This document shows positions 51,336 to 60,397 of a DNA stretch of 64,000 bases, piece after piece; the stretch's first letter is position 1, and each line of letters opens with the position of its first letter. Source of the DNA: CAXWPM01 sp965206125 (GTDB lineage: Bacteria; Acidobacteriota; Terriglobia; 20CM-2-55-15); assembly GCA_965206125.1 (NCBI GenBank), contig CBDBIN010000046.1:496001-560000 (forward strand), read 5' to 3'. The position numbers and the translations under genes were made by a program. Under the pieces are notes generated by a model. That model was not told where the DNA came from, did not search any database, and was given only the letters and a program-made list of their open reading frames with translations.

Positions 51336-53167
51336 TGAAGAAACCCCTCGGGATCACAGACGTCGTCCTCAGAGACGCCCATCAGTCGCTGCTCGCCACG
51401 CGCATGCGGATCGACGACATGCTTCCGATCTGCGAAAAGCTGGACCGTGTGGGCCTCTGGTCTGCCGAAGTCTGGGGAGGCGCGACCTTCGACGCTTGCA
51501 TTCGCTTCCTCGGCGAAGATCCGTGGGAACGCCTGCGACAGTTTCGCAAGGCGATGCCGAACACCCAGCTCCAGATGCTCTTGCGCGGCCAGAACGTCCT
51601 CGGCTATCGCCACTACGCCGACGACGTCGTCGAGGCATTCGTAGAAACCGCTGCCGACAACGGCATGGACATCTTCCGTATCTTCGATGCGATGAACGAT
51701 ATCCGGAACCTCGAAGCGGCCGTCGCGGCGACGCTCAAGGCCGGGAAGCATGCCCAGGGGACGATTTCGTACACGATCAGCCCGGTGCATACGCTCGACA
51801 TGTGGGTCGAGATGGGGAAGCGCCTGGAAGACTTGGGATGCCAGTCTATCTGTATCAAGGACATGGCCGGCCTGCTGAAGCCGTACGTCGCTCACGAAAT
51901 GGTGGCGCGGCTGAAAGACGCCGTATCGGTTCCTATCGCGATGCACTGCCACGCCACCACCGGTATGAGCACGACGACCCTCGTCAAGGCGGTCGAAGCC
52001 GGGCTCGATTATGCCGATACCGCGATTTCGTCGATGTCCCACACCTACGGGCACGCGGGGACCGAGTCTCTCGTTGCGATCTTCCAGGACACCGATCACG
52101 ATACCGGGTTCGACCTGCATCTGCTCGAGGAGATTGCCGGTTACTTTCGTGGGGTCCGGAAGAAGTACGCGAAGTTCGAAGGGTCTCTACGCGGTGTCGA
52201 TTCGCGCATCCTCATCGCGCAGGTGCCCGGCGGGATGCTCACGAACATGGAGAACCAGCTGCGGGAGCAGGGCGCCCTCGACAAGTTCGACGAGGTGCTG
52301 GCTGAGATGCCGAGCGTTCGTAAGGACCTGGGGTTTATCCCTCTTGTGACGCCGACTTCCCAGATCGTCGGAACGCAAGCGATCGTTAACGTACTGACGG
52401 GGGACCGCTACAAGAACATCACGAAGGAGACTGCAGCCCTGCTGAAGGGGGAGTACGGGAAGACTCCCGCTGCCGTCGATCCGGCCCTCCGTAAGCGAGT
52501 CCTGAACGGAAACGACCCGGTCACCTGCCGTCCGGCGGACCTTCTGAAGCCCGAAATGGAGACCTTGACCACGAAGTTCGATGGCATCGCGCGCGAGGAG
52601 GGAATCCGTCGCGCAGGCCGACCGATCGAAGACGTCCTGACCTACGCTCTGTTCCCCCAGGTCGGTCAACGCTTCCTCAAGAACCGGGATAACCCGGACG
52701 TGTTCGAGCCGCCCCCGTGGCTCGAGCCACAGTCGGAGCAGAAGCCGGATGCGCCCGTCGAGACGGCGGAGCCTCGGCCAATGCCCGCTCGAGTGGGACC
52801 CGAGCGTTATCGGGTCGCTGTCAACGGCAACGAATACGATGTCGAGGTGACCCCTGAAGGCGCCGTTTCGTCGGTCCGTCCGAAGGCAGTCGTTCCGACC
52901 ATCCCGTCGCGCCCACCGTCTCGGGCAACGATACCGGCACCTTCCGGCGGTCAGGGCGATCGGCTGCCGTCTCCACTAGCCGGGACGGTCTTGCGTGTCG
53001 TCGCGAAAGAAGGACAACAGGTCCAGACAGGAGACCTCGTCATCGTGCTTGAGGCGATGAAGATGGAGACCGAAGTTCGCGCCAGTCGCGCTGGCAATGT
53101 GGCCTCCGTTCCGGTCAGCGAGGGCGACTCGGTTCAAGCCGGCGACGCTCTGATCTACCTCGCCTGA
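51335..53167 (+). CDS. oadA: Oxaloacetate decarboxylase alpha subunit (carboxyltransferase plus biotin carrier)
   Basis: The 610-residue protein has the DRE-TIM carboxyltransferase domain (ITDVVLRDAHQSLLATRMR; the metal ligands in AMHCHATTGMS). Next come a conserved PYC/OADA domain (about residues 290-450), a Pro-rich linker and a C-terminal biotinyl domain with the biotinylated lysine in EAMKMET. It transfers the carboxyl group of oxaloacetate to biotin. The next subunit releases CO2 and pumps sodium. The ATG at 51335 shares one base with the oadG stop. A methylmalonyl-CoA or pyruvate carboxylase role is less likely, given the adjacent beta and gamma subunits. Confidence 0.95.
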   Translation: MKKPLGITDVVLRDAHQSLLATRMRIDDMLPICEKLDRVGLWSAEVWGGATFDACIRFLGEDPWERLRQFRKAMPNTQLQMLLRGQNVLGYRHYADDVVEAFVETAADNGMDIFRIFDAMNDIRNLEAAVAATLKAGKHAQGTISYTISPVHTLDMWVEMGKRLEDLGCQSICIKDMAGLLKPYVAHEMVARLKDAVSVPIAMHCHATTGMSTTTLVKAVEAGLDYADTAISSMSHTYGHAGTESLVAIFQDTDHDTGFDLHLLEEIAGYFRGVRKKYAKFEGSLRGVDSRILIAQVPGGMLTNMENQLREQGALDKFDEVLAEMPSVRKDLGFIPLVTPTSQIVGTQAIVNVLTGDRYKNITKETAALLKGEYGKTPAAVDPALRKRVLNGNDPVTCRPADLLKPEMETLTTKFDGIAREEGIRRAGRPIEDVLTYALFPQVGQRFLKNRDNPDVFEPPPWLEPQSEQKPDAPVETAEPRPMPARVGPERYRVAVNGNEYDVEVTPEGAVSSVRPKAVVPTIPSRPPSRATIPAPSGGQGDRLPSPLAGTVLRVVAKEGQQVQTGDLVIVLEAMKMETEVRASRAGNVASVPVSEGDSVQAGDALIYLA

Positions 53168-53180
53168 TGCAGCGCTGTTA

Positions 53181-54317
53181 ATGCAGGAAGATCTTGTTTC
53201 GCGACTGTGGTTGACGACCGGACTCGCTCATCTCGGGCCGGGCCAGGTGCTGATGATCGCGATCGGCTGCCTGCTGATCTACCTCGCCGTCTCTAAAGGT
53301 TTCGAACCACTGCTTCTGGTGCCGATCGGTTTCGGCGCGATCCTGAGCAACATCCCCTTGGCCGAAATCAGCGGCCCGGAAGGCCTTCTGGGTCAGGTGT
53401 ATCAGGTCGGTGTCGCCACCGGTGTGTTCCCGCTGCTGATATTCATGGGGGTGGGTGCGCTCACCGATTTCGGTGCCCTGATCGCAAACCCTCCCACTCT
53501 GATATTGGGTGCGGCCGCTCAGTTCGGGATCTTCTTTACGCTGTTGGGCGCGTTGGCGATGAACGCGATTCCGGGGATGGATTTCTCGCTGGCTGACGCT
53601 GCGGCGATCGGAATAATCGGGGGCGCGGATGGGCCGACCGCCATCTTCCTGGCATCAAGACTGAGTCCTTCATTGTTGGGTGCTATAGCCGTTGCGGCGT
53701 ATTCCTACATGGCTCTGGTTCCAATAATCCAACCTCCGATCATGCGCGCCCTGACGACCGAAGCCGAACGATCGGTCGTGATGGCGCAACTGAGGTCGGT
53801 GTCCCGTCTCGAGCGCATCCTTTTTCCCTTCACCGTTCTCCTGGTTGTCGTGCTTTTCCTGCCCATGGCGGCGCCGTTGATCGGAATGCTGGTGTTCGGA
53901 AACCTGCTCAAGGAATGCGGTGTCGTCGACCGTCTGGCCAAAGCGGCACAGAACGAGATTATCAATATCGCAACCATACTCCTGGGGCTGGCTGTGGGCT
54001 CGAAGTTGCGTTCCGAAGAATTCTTGAACGCTGAAACGATCGGCATCCTGGTCATCGGCTTCTTCGCGTTTTGCGTGGGCACCGCCTCCGGGGTCCTCAT
54101 GGGCAAGGTCATGTACCGACTGAGTTCGGGCCGCGTGAATCCGTTGATCGGCGCGGCAGGCGTATCGGCAGTACCGATGGCCGCGCGTGTCGTCAACCGC
54201 GTCGGGCTCGAGTCGAACGATCAGAACCACCTGTTGATGCATGCGATGGGGCCGAACGTCGCCGGTGTCATTGGCTCGGCCGTGGCCGCAGGACTTCTGC
54301 TCGCGCTGCTCGGTTGA
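53181..54317 (+). CDS. oadB: Sodium-pumping decarboxylase beta subunit
   Basis: The 378-residue protein has about nine to eleven transmembrane segments and the OadB signatures: TDFGALIANP, the conserved IIGGADGPTAIFLASRL re-entrant segment with its Asp, and the C-terminal GAAGVSAVPMAARVVNRVG with HAMGPNVAGVIGSAVAAG. It decarboxylates carboxybiotin and exports about two sodium ions per turn. It follows oadA by 13 bp and completes the gamma-alpha-beta operon. The related glutaconyl-CoA and methylmalonyl-CoA decarboxylases use the same beta chain, so substrate assignment rests on the alpha subunit. Confidence 0.95.
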   Translation: MQEDLVSRLWLTTGLAHLGPGQVLMIAIGCLLIYLAVSKGFEPLLLVPIGFGAILSNIPLAEISGPEGLLGQVYQVGVATGVFPLLIFMGVGALTDFGALIANPPTLILGAAAQFGIFFTLLGALAMNAIPGMDFSLADAAAIGIIGGADGPTAIFLASRLSPSLLGAIAVAAYSYMALVPIIQPPIMRALTTEAERSVVMAQLRSVSRLERILFPFTVLLVVVLFLPMAAPLIGMLVFGNLLKECGVVDRLAKAAQNEIINIATILLGLAVGSKLRSEEFLNAETIGILVIGFFAFCVGTASGVLMGKVMYRLSSGRVNPLIGAAGVSAVPMAARVVNRVGLESNDQNHLLMHAMGPNVAGVIGSAVAAGLLLALLG

Positions 54318-54358
54318 GCGATCCTGCGTGCAAGGAGCCGGACAAATCGCTACCATGG

Positions 54359-54393
54359 GCTAATAGCCTGTGGTTTTGCCACAGGCTATTAGC
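54359..54393. repeat. Perfect 15-bp stem-loop between oadB and the kinase gene
   Basis: GCTAATAGCCTGTGG and its exact complement CCACAGGCTATTAGC flank a five-base loop (TTTTG). It lies 41 bp after oadB and 39 bp before the kinase start. No run of T follows on either strand, so it is not a standard intrinsic terminator. It could end or stabilise the oad transcript, or bind a regulator. No second copy is seen in the window. Confidence 0.8.
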
Positions 54394-54432
54394 TTCGGGT
54401 CGGTGATCGACGGAGTGATCCGGAGACAACGG

Positions 54433-55788
54433 ATGATCGGCAAGCAGGTCTCTCACTACACAATCGTCTCCCAGATCGGAAGTGGGGGGATGGGCCGCGT
54501 CTACCGCGCGGAGGATGCCCGTCTGGACCGGGCGGTCGCGCTGAAGTTCCTTCCCGACGAGTACGCCGAGAACGAGCAGGCGCTCGAGCGGTTTCGGCGC
54601 GAAGCCCGAGCCGCTTCCCGGCTTCAACACCCCCACATCTGCACCGTGTTCGACATCGGAGAATGGGAGAGACGTCCGTTCATCGTGATGGAGTTGCTCG
54701 AAGGTCAGGACGTCAGTCAGCGTCTGCTGCGCGGTCCGTTCAGAACCGAAGACCTGTTGGAAGTGGCGATCCAACTGGCTGACGCCCTCGATGTTGCCCA
54801 TTCCGAGGGAATCATCCACCGCGACATCAAGCCGGCCAACATCATCATCTCCTCCCGCGGACATGCCACGCTCCTCGACTTCGGCCTGGCGAAACTCTCC
54901 GTAGTCGGAGGCTCCTCGACGGGCGTTGGCGACGAACTGACCCTCACCGGTGGCGCGTTGTTGACGAACCCGGGATCGGCCGTCGGCACGATCGCCTACA
55001 TGTCGCCCGAACAGGTGAGCGGCGAGGAACTCGACGCGAGGTCGGACCTGTTCTCGTTCGGCTCAGTGCTCTACGAGATGGCCACGGCGCGTTCCGCGTT
55101 TGGCGGCAATACCACGGGGCTCATCTTCGACGCCGTATTGAACAGGGTACCTGTCGGCATTGGGGCGTTAAACCCGAACGTTCCCGTGGGCGTCGTGGCC
55201 CTGATCGATCGGGTTCTCGAGAAGGATCGTAGCGTGCGCTACCAGACGGCGGCCGATATGCGTGCCGACCTGAAGCGCATCCGACGGGACAGTTCGTTCC
55301 ACGCGATTCCCACGCCGATCCCCTCCGGGCCGGCGCCCGCTCCGTCGCCCTCGGAATCCCATGGTGGTTCGGGCTACCCAGCGCCCACCCCACAGCCATC
55401 ACTATCGATTCCACAGCCCGAGCCCCCGGCTGCCGTCCAAGGGCCCAACATGCCCTTTCAGATCCGGCTCGTGTCGTACGCGATGATCGGCATGGGCGCG
55501 CTGACCATCTTGTCGGGCCTGCTGGGGCTGATTGCCAGTCAGGTGGTTGACGAGATCTCGATCCTGAGGATCTTGGCCTCGGCTTTCAGCGCAGGCGGGC
55601 TCGTCGTCGGTGCTCTGATGATATGGGCGGGAAAGTGCCTCCGACGCTACAACAACAAGGCGCGTATCCTTACGCTCATTGTCGCCTTTGTCCTGCTGTC
55701 GATGTTCCCGTTCGGCACGGCTCTCGGAATCTACGTCGGCTGGGTCCTGTTGTCTAAGGAAGGCCGCGCGTACTTCCGGCCGCAGTGA
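54433..55788 (+). CDS. PknB-type serine/threonine protein kinase with C-terminal membrane segments
   Basis: From the ATG at 54433 the protein has 451 residues. The kinase domain (about 9-275) is complete: glycine loop GSGGMG (16-21), K38 in ALKFL, catalytic HRD (129-131) with IKPAN, DFG (149-151) and the SPEQ activation segment. A Pro-rich linker follows (about 285-345). Three hydrophobic helices then occur at about 360-450 (MIGMGALTILSGLLGLIA, ILASAFSAGGLVVGALMIWA, ILTLIVAFVLLSMFPFG). It therefore acts at the membrane with a cytoplasmic kinase. Soluble or TPR-tailed relatives are abundant in Acidobacteriota. The target is unknown, and it has no clear operon partner. Confidence 0.92.
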   Translation: MIGKQVSHYTIVSQIGSGGMGRVYRAEDARLDRAVALKFLPDEYAENEQALERFRREARAASRLQHPHICTVFDIGEWERRPFIVMELLEGQDVSQRLLRGPFRTEDLLEVAIQLADALDVAHSEGIIHRDIKPANIIISSRGHATLLDFGLAKLSVVGGSSTGVGDELTLTGGALLTNPGSAVGTIAYMSPEQVSGEELDARSDLFSFGSVLYEMATARSAFGGNTTGLIFDAVLNRVPVGIGALNPNVPVGVVALIDRVLEKDRSVRYQTAADMRADLKRIRRDSSFHAIPTPIPSGPAPAPSPSESHGGSGYPAPTPQPSLSIPQPEPPAAVQGPNMPFQIRLVSYAMIGMGALTILSGLLGLIASQVVDEISILRILASAFSAGGLVVGALMIWAGKCLRRYNNKARILTLIVAFVLLSMFPFGTALGIYVGWVLLSKEGRAYFRPQ

Positions 55789-55793
55789 GCGGG

Positions 55794-56666
55794 CTACCGC
55801 CCAGCCGCTAAATTTGCCCGCGTCCACAGCCCGGGTGCTCTCATCCATTTCGCGAACGGTTCGAAGTCGGCCCTCGGCCCTCGCCATCGAAGCTCTTCCA
55901 CGGAATCGAACACCTTCGCATCGGTCCGGAGGGTCGCCAGATCGCGGTAGAGCAGGGCGTCCTCCCAGCCCTCGGCCAGGGTTGTCGCCAACTTGCGCGC
56001 GTTCCTGATCGAAACATCCCAGTCGTCGGGGTTGTTCGGGATCGCCTCCAGGTGCTCGTAGCGTGCCAGCACCACGGCGGCAGATCGGGCGCCCCACCCG
56101 GCAAGGCCCGGGAAGCCGTCGGCACTGTCTCCGACGAGCCCCAGGAAGTCGGGGATCGATTCGGGCGCTACGCCGAACTTTTCCCGGACGCCGTCCTCAT
56201 CGCGAATCAGGTTCTTCCTCCGGTCGAGTTGGACAATGCGGTCACCGACGACGGATTGAGCCAGATCCTTGTCTGGAGTGCAGATGAGAACCCGCGAAAC
56301 ATCGGGGTCTTCCGACGCTCGCAGGGCAGCTGCCGCCATTGCATCGTCGGCTTCCTGCCCGATCATGGGCCAGACCACGACGCCCATCGCTTCGAGGCCA
56401 TCCTCGAGGGGAGAAAACTGCGACCGAAGATTCGGGTCGATGCCGTCGCCCGTCTTGTAACCGGCGTACATTTCGTTGCGGAACGACTCGATCACGTGGT
56501 CGGTCGCCACGCCGATGTGAGTGGCGCCCGCCTCGATCATCCTTAGCATCGATCCGATGACACCGCGGAGGGCTCCGACCTCCTTTCCGTCTTCGGACAG
56601 AGCCGATGGAACGGCAAAGAAGTGGCGGAACAATTCATAGGTTCCGTCGACGATATGCACTTCCAC
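55794..56666 (-). CDS. 5'-3' exonuclease / flap endonuclease family protein
   Basis: From the GTG at 56666 the protein has 290 residues and matches the 5' nuclease domain of DNA polymerase I as a stand-alone enzyme. It starts VHIVDGTYELFRHFF (metal-binding Asp), and has YKTGDGIDPNL (arch), GQEADDAMAAAAL, ICTPDKDLAQSVV and the helix-hairpin-helix GLVGDSADGFPGLAGWG. It would remove RNA primers or flaps. An upstream start at 56762 would overlap the divergent malate synthase, so I reject it. The FRNEMYAGYK part supports active-site architecture. Some stand-alone members bind DNA but cut poorly. Confidence 0.88.
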   Translation of the reverse strand: MEVHIVDGTYELFRHFFAVPSALSEDGKEVGALRGVIGSMLRMIEAGATHIGVATDHVIESFRNEMYAGYKTGDGIDPNLRSQFSPLEDGLEAMGVVVWPMIGQEADDAMAAAALRASEDPDVSRVLICTPDKDLAQSVVGDRIVQLDRRKNLIRDEDGVREKFGVAPESIPDFLGLVGDSADGFPGLAGWGARSAAVVLARYEHLEAIPNNPDDWDVSIRNARKLATTLAEGWEDALLYRDLATLRTDAKVFDSVEELRWRGPRADFEPFAKWMRAPGLWTRANLAAGR

Positions 56667-56760
56667 GAGGTTCAAATTATCGCATGTTGATGCCGCCCGG
56701 GACGCAGCTGCCAACGGTGCGTGTGATATTCTTCGCAGAATTTCCGTAAGGGGTGAAGCC

Positions 56761-58368
56761 ATGTCAGATGGACTGGGGATGAAGGTCGGCGGGTTGGAGA
56801 TCCACTCTCCGGTGACCGACGAGTTCGCCGAGATACTGACCGCCGAGGCGCTCGCGTTCGTCGCTTCATTGTGCCGGCAGTTTGACCCCCGTCGGGAAGA
56901 GTTGCTGGAGCGGCGCCGCCAGGTTCAGGTGGATTTGGACGCCGGTAAGCTGCCCGACTTCCCGCCCGAGACCACGGATGTTCGCAGCCGAGACTGGAAG
57001 ATCGCCCCGCTACCTGAGGACCTCTTGGATCGGCGGGTGGAAATCACGGGACCGGTCGAGAGAAAGATGGTTATCAACGCGCTGAACTCGGGCGCGAACA
57101 TCTTTATGTCAGACTTCGAAGACTCGCACTCACCGACGTGGGCGGCCACCGTGCAGGGTCAGATCAACCTTCGCGACGCCATCGACGGCACGATCACCTT
57201 CACCGCGCCAAACGGGAAGTTCTACGAACTCAACGAAGAGACAGCTGTTCTGCTCGTACGCCCACGCGGATGGCATCTTCCGGAAAAGCACGTCACGCTC
57301 GACGGCAAGCCGGTCTCGGGCGGCATCTTCGATTTTGCTCTGTACTTCTTCCACAACCACGACCGTTTGAAGAAGCACGGAACCGGGCCGTACTTCTACC
57401 TCCCCAAGCTGGAAAGCTATCTTGAAGCGCGGCTGTGGAACGACATCTTCGTCACCGCTCAGGAGACGCTTGGAGTCCCCAACGGCACCATCAAGGCAAC
57501 AGTGCTGATCGAGACGATTCTCGCGGCGTTCCAGATGGACGAGATCCTCTACGAATTGCGAGACCACAGTGCGGGATTGAACTGCGGCCGCTGGGACTAC
57601 ATTTTCAGCGTGATCAAACGGCTGGGGAACAACCCCGAGTTCATCCTTCCGGACCGTGCCGACGTGACGATGACGAAGCACTTCATGCGGTCCTATACGC
57701 AGTTGGCCATCAAGACCTGCCACCGACGGGGGGCGCCGGCGATGGGAGGAATGGCTCCGCAGATTCCCATCAAGAACGATCCTGAGGCGAACGAGGTGGC
57801 GATGGGCAAGGTGCGCGACGACAAGGAACGAGAAGCGAGGGACGGCCATGATGGCACATGGGTGGCGCACCCGGGACTGGTTGCCGTGGCGAAAGAAGAG
57901 TTCGACAAGGTGCTCGGCGATCGCCCCAATCAGATCGACAAGTTGCGAGAGGACGTCGAAGTGACGGCCCAGGATCTGTTGACCGTTCCCGAGGGCAACA
58001 TCACCGAAGCGGGTCTCCGGAAAAACATCAGCGTCGGCGTTCAGTACATGGAGGCGTGGCTCGGCGGAAACGGCTGCGTTCCCCTCTATTACCTGATGGA
58101 GGACGCCGCCACCGCTGAGATTTCACGGACGCAGGTATGGCAGTGGATCCGTCACCCCAAGGGCGTACTAACCGACGGTCGCAAGGTGACGCTCGATCTC
58201 TTCCATGAGCTTCTTGAAGATGAAATCAGAAAGATCCGGGACGAAGTCGGCGAGGACCGTTGGGACGCGGGCCGGTACGAGTTGGCAAGAGAACTGTTCG
58301 ACAAGATCATCTCCAACGACGAGTTGGAAGAGTTCCTGACGCTCCGCGCTTACCAGAACCTCGATTAA
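56761..58368 (+). CDS. aceB: Malate synthase A
   Basis: The 535-residue enzyme condenses glyoxylate with acetyl-CoA to malate, the second step of the glyoxylate shunt. Class A motifs are MSDFEDSHSPTW, LLVRPRGWHLPEKHV, LPKLESYLEARLWND, GTIKATVLIETILAAFQM (the catalytic region), NCGRWDYIFSVIK, and APAMGGMAPQIPI with WVAHPGLV. The C-terminal plug ends LTLRAYQNLD. Isocitrate lyase is not in the window and should be elsewhere if the shunt operates. The gene is divergent from the 5' nuclease gene across 94 bp. Confidence 0.97.
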   Translation: MSDGLGMKVGGLEIHSPVTDEFAEILTAEALAFVASLCRQFDPRREELLERRRQVQVDLDAGKLPDFPPETTDVRSRDWKIAPLPEDLLDRRVEITGPVERKMVINALNSGANIFMSDFEDSHSPTWAATVQGQINLRDAIDGTITFTAPNGKFYELNEETAVLLVRPRGWHLPEKHVTLDGKPVSGGIFDFALYFFHNHDRLKKHGTGPYFYLPKLESYLEARLWNDIFVTAQETLGVPNGTIKATVLIETILAAFQMDEILYELRDHSAGLNCGRWDYIFSVIKRLGNNPEFILPDRADVTMTKHFMRSYTQLAIKTCHRRGAPAMGGMAPQIPIKNDPEANEVAMGKVRDDKEREARDGHDGTWVAHPGLVAVAKEEFDKVLGDRPNQIDKLREDVEVTAQDLLTVPEGNITEAGLRKNISVGVQYMEAWLGGNGCVPLYYLMEDAATAEISRTQVWQWIRHPKGVLTDGRKVTLDLFHELLEDEIRKIRDEVGEDRWDAGRYELARELFDKIISNDELEEFLTLRAYQNLD

Positions 58369-58413
58369 GCATCGACCATTCGAAATCTGTCACGCCTGAT
58401 TCGAAGATCCTCT

Positions 58414-58480
58414 GTAGCGGCCGTCTATGACGGCCGGAATCGAGCGAATCCTGAATCGGCGGTTAATAGGGCGCCGCTAC
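58414..58480. repeat. Palindromic element between convergent aceB and aminotransferase genes
   Basis: GTAGCGGC at 58414 and GCCGCTAC at 58473-58480 form an outer inverted pair. Inside the left arm is a perfect hairpin, GGCCGTC-TAT-GACGGCC (58419-58435). It sits between two convergent genes and could act as a bidirectional transcription barrier, though no T-run follows. Nothing else is visible in this gap. Confidence 0.65.
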
Positions 58481-58486
58481 TGCGGG

Positions 58487-59653
58487 CTAGGCTTCCCTCA
58501 GCAGGAACTCTTCAAGTAAGTCGAGCGCTTCGTCCAGGCGCTCGGGCGTGTTCGCAAAGCAGATCCGGATGTGGCCCTCTCCGTGAGGACCGAACGCGCT
58601 GCCGGGCGCGACCCCAACTCCAGTCTCCTCCATGAGACGTCTGGCGAAGCCCATGGAGTCTTCCAGGCCCTCCACCTTCGGAAAGACGTAGAACGCTCCG
58701 TCCGGCTGAGGGATCGTAAGCCCGGGCATCCCACTGAGCTTTCCAAGGACGAGCTCCCGCCTCGTCCGGTACTGCTCCTGCATTCGCTGTATGTGGTCTT
58801 CTCCATGCCGCAACGCGGCGATGCCGGCCTGCTGAATCATTGCAGGAGGTGAGGAGATGATGAACTCCTCAACCTTGGCCATCAGCCCGATCAATCTCTC
58901 GTCCCCCACCCCGTAACCGAGCCGCCATCCGGTCATGTTGTAGGTCTTCGAGAAGCTGTTGATCAGGAGAAGATGCTCGCGGTCAGTTGCAATCCGGGAG
59001 AATGATGGCGCGACGGCCGAATCGAAGACGATCCGCTCGTAGACTTCGTCGCTGACCAGGAGAATGTCGCGCTCCACGACCAATGCCCAGAGCGAGCGCT
59101 GCTCCTCTTCGGTGATGACCCAGCCGGTCGGATTGGACGGGCTGTTGACGACGACGAGCTTCGTTCTGTCGTCGACCGCGGCCTGGACCGCGTCCATATC
59201 GAGCCTGAAGCGGTCCCTGTCGAGAGCGAGCGGTACCTCGCGGACCTCTCCGTCAAACAACTGTACGGTCGAGGCAAAAACAGAAAACGCCGGCGCCACG
59301 ATGACGACGTTGTCGCCGGGCTCGACCGACGCAGCGATCACGAGGAATATCGCCATCCCGGCGCCGACCGTCGTCACCACTTCGGAGGGCTTGTAGCGGA
59401 CACCATGGAGCTGGTTCGTGTGTTCCGCGATCGCTTCCTTCAACTCCGCATATCCGGCTGTGGGGGTGTAGTAAAGGTGTCCTGCATTCATCGCCTCGGT
59501 CGCCGCTTCGCAGATGAAATCCGGTGTCGGCAGGTCGGGTTCCCCGTAGTAAAGGCGGTGGGTAGCGTCGACGCGGTCGGCAAGCATGGCCACTTGGATC
59601 AAGGTCGATTCGGAAGCCCTGACAGCCGGTTCGGAGTATTTCATCGCCGCCAC
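58487..59653 (-). CDS. Class I/II (fold type I) PLP-dependent aminotransferase
   Basis: The 388-residue protein is of the aspartate aminotransferase type: LYYGEPDLPTPDFI at the N-terminus, TPTAGYAELKEAIAEH, NSPSNPTGWVI (substrate-side Asn), SDEVYERIVFD, the PLP lysine in NSFSKTYNMTGWRLGYG, and the C-terminal Arg in IRICFANTPE. Substrate specificity cannot be read reliably; the sequence resembles AspC/AATase subgroup I-gamma. It has no operon partner here. Confidence 0.93.
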   Translation of the reverse strand: MAAMKYSEPAVRASESTLIQVAMLADRVDATHRLYYGEPDLPTPDFICEAATEAMNAGHLYYTPTAGYAELKEAIAEHTNQLHGVRYKPSEVVTTVGAGMAIFLVIAASVEPGDNVVIVAPAFSVFASTVQLFDGEVREVPLALDRDRFRLDMDAVQAAVDDRTKLVVVNSPSNPTGWVITEEEQRSLWALVVERDILLVSDEVYERIVFDSAVAPSFSRIATDREHLLLINSFSKTYNMTGWRLGYGVGDERLIGLMAKVEEFIISSPPAMIQQAGIAALRHGEDHIQRMQEQYRTRRELVLGKLSGMPGLTIPQPDGAFYVFPKVEGLEDSMGFARRLMEETGVGVAPGSAFGPHGEGHIRICFANTPERLDEALDLLEEFLLREA

Positions 59654-59761
59654 TATAGCTCATCGGCTAGCGGCCTGTGGCAGGTCGGTTCGACCGATCT
59701 CTTGCTCTGTCTCAAGAATCGGCTACGATCTCATTAATGGGATGATCGAGGAGGCGATGAG

Positions 59762-60328
59762 ATGGTGAAGACGACTTTTGCGGCACTGCATGTCCTGGTG
59801 TTCACGTCCGGTGTTCGGACCGAGGTGCAAGCGCAGAACGGCGATGAATGGGAGGGCCGGCGGGGCGCCGCCCGCTTTGCGGAACTCGACTGGCTGATCG
59901 GTGAGTGGCAGGGGTACGGGGTTTTCGCCGACAGCCGCAACCAGATCCACAAGAGCTACAGCTACGAGGTTGCGGGGATGTTCCTCGTCGAGCGGACGCT
60001 CGACATGTTTCCGACCGAGACGCCGAGTACCGACTACGAGATTCATCAGGATTTCATGGTGGTGTACCGGGACACGTTGGGGGGCGGCCTGAGGGCGAAA
60101 ACGTTCTTCATCGAAGCTTTTGTGGCGTCGTCGGAATTGACTGTCGCGGAGGGTGGCGACGTCTTCGTCATCGAGTCGACCCGGATCGAGAACGGCTCTC
60201 CCGGAATGCGAACCCGCTACACCATCCGGCGCCAGGGGCCCGACGATTTCACCGGGACGTTTGAGCTGGCGTTCGACGGCGGAGAGTTCACGGTCTTCGA
60301 AGAACTGACTCTCCGACGAATCTACTGA
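59762..60328 (+). CDS. Small exported protein, DUF1579/lipocalin-like
   Basis: The 188-residue protein has a short hydrophobic N-terminus (FAALHVLVFTSGVRTEVQAQ, a probable signal peptide) and then FAELDWLIGEWQGYGVFADS, the LxWLxGxW opening of DUF1579 and heme-binding beta-barrel proteins. Alternating strands follow, with IHQDFMVVYRD, GGLRAKTFFIEAFV and TRYTIRRQGPDDFTGTFELA. It is likely a small periplasmic beta-barrel that binds a hydrophobic ligand. I cannot name a function. It is separated from its neighbours on both sides and convergent with the broken permease. Confidence 0.7.
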   Translation: MVKTTFAALHVLVFTSGVRTEVQAQNGDEWEGRRGAARFAELDWLIGEWQGYGVFADSRNQIHKSYSYEVAGMFLVERTLDMFPTETPSTDYEIHQDFMVVYRDTLGGGLRAKTFFIEAFVASSELTVAEGGDVFVIESTRIENGSPGMRTRYTIRRQGPDDFTGTFELAFDGGEFTVFEELTLRRIY

Positions 60329-60397
60329 AACCCCATTGCCGTTGAGTGGCAACGGTGCGTTCCGGCGCGCCACGGCAGCGGTCTGCCCTCCGAAGAC

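Noticed and set aside
54359..54393. Intrinsic terminator after oadB
   Set aside because: The stem is perfect but no T-run follows on either strand, so I list it only as a hairpin.
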